Shown here in pieces: positions 6,604 to 10,250 of a DNA stretch of 10,250 nt. Positions within the stretch are counted from its first letter, which is position 1, and each line of letters begins with the position of its first letter. The position numbers and the translations under genes were made by a program. The notes below the pieces were generated by a model. That model worked only from the letters and a program-made list of their open reading frames with translations, made no database searches and had not been told where the DNA came from. The stretch is from an uncultured Bacteroidales bacterium. GTDB lineage: Bacteria; Bacteroidota; Bacteroidia; Bacteroidales; UBA932. The stretch is taken from assembly GCA_910585445.1 (NCBI GenBank), contig CAJUEK010000066.1, forward strand, positions 1 to 10,250, in the 5' to 3' direction.

Positions 6604-7703
6604 CTTTTTGTTATGTTATCACGTTCGACATAATGAGGATTCATCACTGAACAATATGGAATATATCTCATGTAGTTTTTAATGCTGAGGTAGTATGTGC
6701 TATATGTGATTAGAAAAAATACTAAAAGAATCCAGGCATTGTTGTGAATGCGTTTATTTGCTGATTTCATGGCTTGTCCGCAATAGTCCCCGAATGAAAT
6801 GCAAAAGAAAATCATGAAATAATTTACCGTTCTCCCCCAAATAAGGGGATTGATGGCAGAGCCTATTCCAAATAGAATCATTATGCAAATGATATTTTCA
6901 AATTTAAGTTCCTGTTTAAATTTGAATTTGATTATCCATGCGAAAAATAAAGGGAATACAGCGTTTCTGAGAAAATATAGAAATGTTACCAGATACCCGT
7001 AATGGCCTCCCCAATATCCATTAAATTTATCGATTATATATGAACCTCCCAAATGAGACATCACATTACCGGTAAAATATAGTAATCCCAAGCTGACGAA
7101 GGAGAGGATAATAAATTTCTTGTTGAATCTTATTTTATTAAGAAACGGTATGATAAATAAGATTATAGCGGAGAAATGGAAAAGACAGGAAAGTGCTGCA
7201 CCTATGTAGTATTTAAGCCATTTTTTTTGTTCGTAGTTTTTGTGGTTAAGAAGAAATACTGCTATTGCCAGAACTTCACGTAATATTTCTGTGGTGAAAT
7301 ATATATATATGCTGAACTCTAAGACAAAGAGCGCGGTGAATATATATTTCGTATATTTCCGAATAAATCGGAACAATATCGTATTAATGATAAAAGCGTG
7401 AAAAAATTGGAATAAAGTAAAATCTTCGGATATGGACTTTGTTATCGCACATAGGAATGTATAGCCTGGCTGGTACATTCCAAACAAATCAAATTCCCAA
7501 GTTGAAAGTGGACGAGCCCATTCATATACAGCCATATATGTAATAGTGTCTCCTCCGACTTCATATCTTAACCCGACAAGACATGTCAAATAAACAAAAA
7601 GAAATGCCCAGATAGCTGTTTTTATAGGGCTCATCTTTTCCTTGCCGTCAAAAGTAATGGCGGCAAGAAGAGTTATTATAAGGGGTATCAGATATGGAAT
7701 CAT
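6600..7703 (-). CDS. wzy: EpsG-family polysaccharide polymerase (Wzy-type), multi-pass membrane protein
   Basis: 367 residues, dominated by hydrophobic helices, about nine to eleven by eye. The cytoplasm/periplasm-facing motif GLRYEVGGDTITYMAVYE at 44-61 is the EpsG-family hallmark (R-x-x-x-G-x-D-T-x-x-Y). Such proteins join flipped repeat units into polymer at the outer face of the inner membrane; the genomic position between a flippase, glycosyltransferases and no other polytopic protein agrees. The start lies 18 bases after the GT92 stop, and the end overlaps the next GT2 in an ATGA. Base composition is unusually AT-rich here: hand counts of single 60-base lines gave about 27-35% G+C, against 47-57% in lines from the GT4 genes. 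The gene also contains an A8 run and an (AT)6 run. The linkage formed cannot be predicted. Confidence 0.82.
   Translation of the reverse strand: MIPYLIPLIITLLAAITFDGKEKMSPIKTAIWAFLFVYLTCLVGLRYEVGGDTITYMAVYEWARPLSTWEFDLFGMYQPGYTFLCAITKSISEDFTLFQFFHAFIINTILFRFIRKYTKYIFTALFVLEFSIYIYFTTEILREVLAIAVFLLNHKNYEQKKWLKYYIGAALSCLFHFSAIILFIIPFLNKIRFNKKFIILSFVSLGLLYFTGNVMSHLGGSYIIDKFNGYWGGHYGYLVTFLYFLRNAVFPLFFAWIIKFKFKQELKFENIICIMILFGIGSAINPLIWGRTVNYFMIFFCISFGDYCGQAMKSANKRIHNNAWILLVFFLITYSTYYLSIKNYMRYIPYCSVMNPHYVERDNITKR
7221..7228 (-). repeat. A8 homopolymer run (coding strand) in the polymerase gene
   Basis: Eight consecutive T on the plus strand, read as AAAAAAAA on the coding strand, encoding part of EQKKW in the polymerase. 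A gain or loss of one base by slippage would shift the frame in the middle of this membrane protein. It may simply reflect the low G+C of the gene. Confidence 0.9.
7299..7310 (-). repeat. (AT)6 dinucleotide run in the polymerase gene
   Basis: Six tandem AT units, encoding Ile-Tyr-Ile-Tyr in a membrane segment of the polymerase. A change of one unit would frameshift the gene. In the reference frame here the gene is open throughout. Confidence 0.9.
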
Positions 7704-7721
7704 GATGAATCAGTCTGATGC

Positions 7722-8699
7722 TTATTCTGCGTCTTTGTGGTTTTGGGCAAAACGGTTTTTCAGAATGACAAGCCAACGTTGGATGGAATAGTCTTTGGCA
7801 GAATTATTTATTTCATGTTTCATAAATCTGTCAGAACTTTTTCTTGCCTTGTCACAATCGGCGGACGCTGCATCTCCCTTATGGAAATCCTTATATATGT
7901 ATTTGGAGTAAGAGCGGCTCCAATAATGATTTATGTATCCTTTTGCTGCAACATGCTGAGAATATACCGAATGATTATACCTGCTGATGCATCTGTCAAG
8001 ATTGACTGGCCAAAGTGTCAGTCTGCCGGATTTGGACAATTGCCAATGAATATTGAACTGACAGAAGTCATAGTCATTGTTTATGAATCCTTTTCCGGTA
8101 TTGCATAGCCAAGGCCAACATGATGTATATCTTTCAGTTGTGAGCTCTTCCTCATTTTCCTCAATGTATCCGGAAGTCCCGAACATTTTCCAATTGAACA
8201 TGACGCTCGGAAATCTTCTGTATGAACTGAGAAATTCTTTGATGTCATTTGCCTCAATTAGGTTTACATATTCATCAGCGTCAATGAAGCCAAGCCAGTT
8301 TGTCTCCTTTTTTGCCTTTGCGTAGCAGTCCTCGTATGCTTTTATCTGGCCGTATTTTACAGGAAATTCTACAAGTGTTACCAGATTATCCTCAATGTAT
8401 GGAGCAAGTACATCTTTATAGTTGTCATCGGAAAAGTTATTGTACAGATAAAAATGTTCTATTCCAATGAGGCGGTGGTATTCAATCCATTCCTTTAAAT
8501 ATGGTGCTTCGTTCTTAAAAATCAGGCACAATGAGACGTTATGGCGGTATTTTGTCTTGCGAGTCTTTAAATGATGCACTAAGGTTATCATCCGGTAAAC
8601 CGGAGTATAGAGCAGGGTATATATCGCCAGTTTTATTTTTTCGGCCAATTGTCTGGGAATTACTCCTGAGGGAGAATAGTTCCGTATTTTATTTCCCAT
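7722..8699 (-). CDS. GT92-like glycosyltransferase (DUF23/Glyco_tranf_2_4 type)
   Basis: 325 residues. The core NVSLCLIFKNEAPYLKEWIE begins at residue 54 and runs into YHRLIGIEHFYLYNN; this is the signature of the GT92/DUF23 group. FIDADEYV at 138-145 supplies the DxD motif, and VMFNWKMFGTSGY at 166-178 is the conserved W-x-x-F-G-x-S-G element. A basic, partly hydrophobic N-terminal stretch (about 16-45) may anchor the protein to the inner leaflet. Characterised GT92 enzymes in animals and plants are beta-1,4-galactosyltransferases; bacterial members are common in capsule loci and mostly uncharacterised, so galactose transfer is only a guess. The start overlaps the end of the flippase gene by 11 bases, and the stop is 18 bases before the polymerase gene. 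Base composition is lower than in the GT4 genes. Confidence 0.88.
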   Translation of the reverse strand: MGNKIRNYSPSGVIPRQLAEKIKLAIYTLLYTPVYRMITLVHHLKTRKTKYRHNVSLCLIFKNEAPYLKEWIEYHRLIGIEHFYLYNNFSDDNYKDVLAPYIEDNLVTLVEFPVKYGQIKAYEDCYAKAKKETNWLGFIDADEYVNLIEANDIKEFLSSYRRFPSVMFNWKMFGTSGYIEENEEELTTERYTSCWPWLCNTGKGFINNDYDFCQFNIHWQLSKSGRLTLWPVNLDRCISRYNHSVYSQHVAAKGYINHYWSRSYSKYIYKDFHKGDAASADCDKARKSSDRFMKHEINNSAKDYSIQRWLVILKNRFAQNHKDAE

Positions 8700-10239
8700 A
8701 TTTATTCAGATTTATTTTTGTCATCAAAAAATCCTTGCAGTACTTTCTTTGGGACTCTGAAAAGCAAATGAACCATGTGGATATGATGTACATTGGAAGG
8801 AATACAGATACACTAAGGAACAGCCTATGCCATTCCTTACCAAGTGGTGCAAGCCTCGTGATAGCATAAAAAGCAGACATGCTGATTGCTATTGTCAGCA
8901 TGATAGGCCCGATTGTTTCTTTGAAATATTTTTTGATGTCCAGGTCAATCATTATTCTCAGATAGGCAATTCGGGCTGCCAAGATGAATACTTCTATTAT
9001 GCATTTGATGATCATCGCCGTTATTACAGGCATTTGGGCCTTGAATGCGAAATAGCTCAGAACGATGTTCATTAGAATTATGCCGGAGAGTGCCAGCTGA
9101 TAATTACGTATTTTTCCGGTTGCAAAAACTGCAGTGTCCATCGGGCCTGTCATGCATACGAGCAGCAGCTGTATTAAAGTACAGATTGCGAATGATGCGC
9201 ATTGAGGCGGAAGATTGCTTCCAAGCCAAAGTTTCAATAAGAAGTCTATGTTGATGGCAATCGGAAATACGAATGCGAAAACAAGCAGGAAGGAATATTT
9301 CCCCATTGAACTCACAAGAAACCTTACACGCTCAGTATCTCCCTTTGCATAATCGTTTACAATCTGAGGGTTGGCCGCTTTATGCAAATTGTCCACAAGC
9401 ACACTTACGGCTCCTCTTACTTGCATGGCAATGCCATATGTGGCATTGAATGTGACTCCATGAAATATATTTATCAGAATGTTGACTCCTTGATTGGCGG
9501 TCATTGAAGATGCTGCCCCGAATAAATTCCACCCTGAAAATGAACCGATGGACTTGAACATCTCCCAGTTCCAATATGGCTTTATTCTGGTACATGAAAA
9601 ATTCCTGTTGCAATATATTATGTAGCTCGCCAATACGGCAATTGATGAAGCGAATGTGAATATTCCATAAAGCACCAGTCTGTTTGAAATTAATTCCAAT
9701 TGGAGCGCAAATGCAGTTGCCAGCAGAAGGGTTGTTTCAAGGATGCAGATAATGGCATAAAATGACATGCGCTCATAGGCAATGATAGATGACTCGTATG
9801 GCATTCTTATCAAGTTTATGAATAGCGTTGCAACTGTCAGCTGGTATATGCTGTTTACGGTCTCTATTTTTTCCGTAGGAAAAGTCATTTTGTTGTTAAG
9901 GAACCAGAGGCCACCTGTTTCCAAAGCGATAATGACAATAATTCCGACTATGAAGAATAGTTCCAGGCAAGTGTTGAATATATGGCTTAATTCTTTTCCT
10001 CCTTTCCCCATCTCAAAATTGAGAAACCGTTGCGTTGCAGTGACAAGCGGTGAACTGATGAATGAGAATGATATCACAAACGCAGCTACCACGTTCCATG
10101 TCCCATAGTCATCTACTCCTAAAACATTCAAGAGCACTCTTGATGTATATAGTTTGACCATCATAGTTATGGCCATTCTGAAGTAGAGGAACATAGTGTT
10201 CTTAGCTATTCTTCTGTTGTTCTGTGCTGTGTCTGTCAT
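8689..10239 (-). CDS. wzx: Wzx-type polysaccharide flippase (MOP superfamily)
   Basis: 516 residues with about 12-14 hydrophobic segments. The N-terminus RRIAKNTMFLYFRMAITMMV followed by KLYTSRVLLNVLGVDDYGTW and the central NQGVNILINIFHG...NATYGIAMQVRGAV...KAANPQIV segment are typical of the Wzx/RfbX branch of the MOP family as found in Bacteroidota O-antigen and capsule loci. The protein translocates the lipid-linked repeat unit from the cytoplasmic to the periplasmic leaflet. It is the first gene of the visible series; only 11 bases lie upstream, so its promoter or preceding gene is outside the window. A GGAG at 10242-10245 lies just 2 bases before the ATG, too close for a standard ribosome binding site. 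The reading frame is complete and ends inside the GT92 gene by 11 bases. Confidence 0.93.
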   Translation of the reverse strand: MTDTAQNNRRIAKNTMFLYFRMAITMMVKLYTSRVLLNVLGVDDYGTWNVVAAFVISFSFISSPLVTATQRFLNFEMGKGGKELSHIFNTCLELFFIVGIIVIIALETGGLWFLNNKMTFPTEKIETVNSIYQLTVATLFINLIRMPYESSIIAYERMSFYAIICILETTLLLATAFALQLELISNRLVLYGIFTFASSIAVLASYIIYCNRNFSCTRIKPYWNWEMFKSIGSFSGWNLFGAASSMTANQGVNILINIFHGVTFNATYGIAMQVRGAVSVLVDNLHKAANPQIVNDYAKGDTERVRFLVSSMGKYSFLLVFAFVFPIAINIDFLLKLWLGSNLPPQCASFAICTLIQLLLVCMTGPMDTAVFATGKIRNYQLALSGIILMNIVLSYFAFKAQMPVITAMIIKCIIEVFILAARIAYLRIMIDLDIKKYFKETIGPIMLTIAISMSAFYAITRLAPLGKEWHRLFLSVSVFLPMYIISTWFICFSESQRKYCKDFLMTKINLNKYGK

Positions 10240-10250
10240 GTCTCCATCCC

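Noticed and set aside
10242..10245. GGAG as the ribosome binding site of the flippase gene.
   Set aside because: The spacer to the ATG is only 2 bases, shorter than functional Shine-Dalgarno spacing, and Bacteroidales genes commonly lack such sites.

Overview
The window is the interior of a capsular or exopolysaccharide (O-antigen-like) biosynthesis locus. All supported genes lie on the minus strand and read from the right end of the window to the left. The protein families (a flippase with the long cytoplasmic-loop style common in Bacteroidota, an EpsG-type polymerase, GT92, LicD, compact GT2 and GT4 enzymes), the mostly absent Shine-Dalgarno sequences and the moderate base composition suggest a gut-type Bacteroidales organism such as Bacteroides, Phocaeicola, Parabacteroides or Prevotella. 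That taxon call is an inference: no housekeeping or rRNA gene is present.

Layout in transcription order: (1) 10239-8689, Wzx flippase; (2) 8699-7722, GT92-like glycosyltransferase; (3) 7703-6600, EpsG/Wzy-like polymerase; (4) 6603-5662, GT2 glycosyltransferase; (5) 5668-5360, a roughly 100-residue fragment resembling the C-terminus of a polysaccharide pyruvyl transferase, probably a remnant; (6) 5356-4283 and (7) 4286-3168, two GT4 glycosyltransferases; (8) 3138-2311, LicD-family phosphotransferase; (9) 2263-1583, IspD/TarI-like cytidylyltransferase; (10) 1579-869, short-chain dehydrogenase/reductase; (11) 836-81, a second GT2; (12) 52-1, the first 17 codons of RmlA/RfbA, cut by the window edge. 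Genes overlap or are separated by at most about 47 bases. No internal promoter or terminator is evident, so this is probably one long transcript entering from the right and leaving to the left. No gene-free stretch exceeds 50 bases.

The genes fit a Wzx/Wzy pathway. Five glycosyltransferases build an undecaprenyl-linked oligosaccharide on the inner face of the membrane, Wzx flips it and the EpsG-like protein polymerises it. The initiating sugar-phosphate transferase and chain-length/export proteins are not in the window. The most informative part is the consecutive LicD, IspD-like and SDR trio. In Haemophilus influenzae Bcs1, an IspD-like domain and an SDR domain are fused and make CDP-ribitol from ribulose 5-phosphate. 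In animals, CRPPA/ISPD makes CDP-ribitol and LicD-fold enzymes (fukutin, FKRP) transfer ribitol phosphate. By analogy the trio probably makes CDP-ribitol, or another CDP-alditol, and decorates the polysaccharide with it. RmlA at the left edge suggests dTDP-rhamnose or another dTDP-sugar as a further precursor.

Base composition falls sharply in the polymerase and GT92 region (about 6600-8700) relative to the GT4/LicD/SDR region, consistent with mosaic assembly of the locus.
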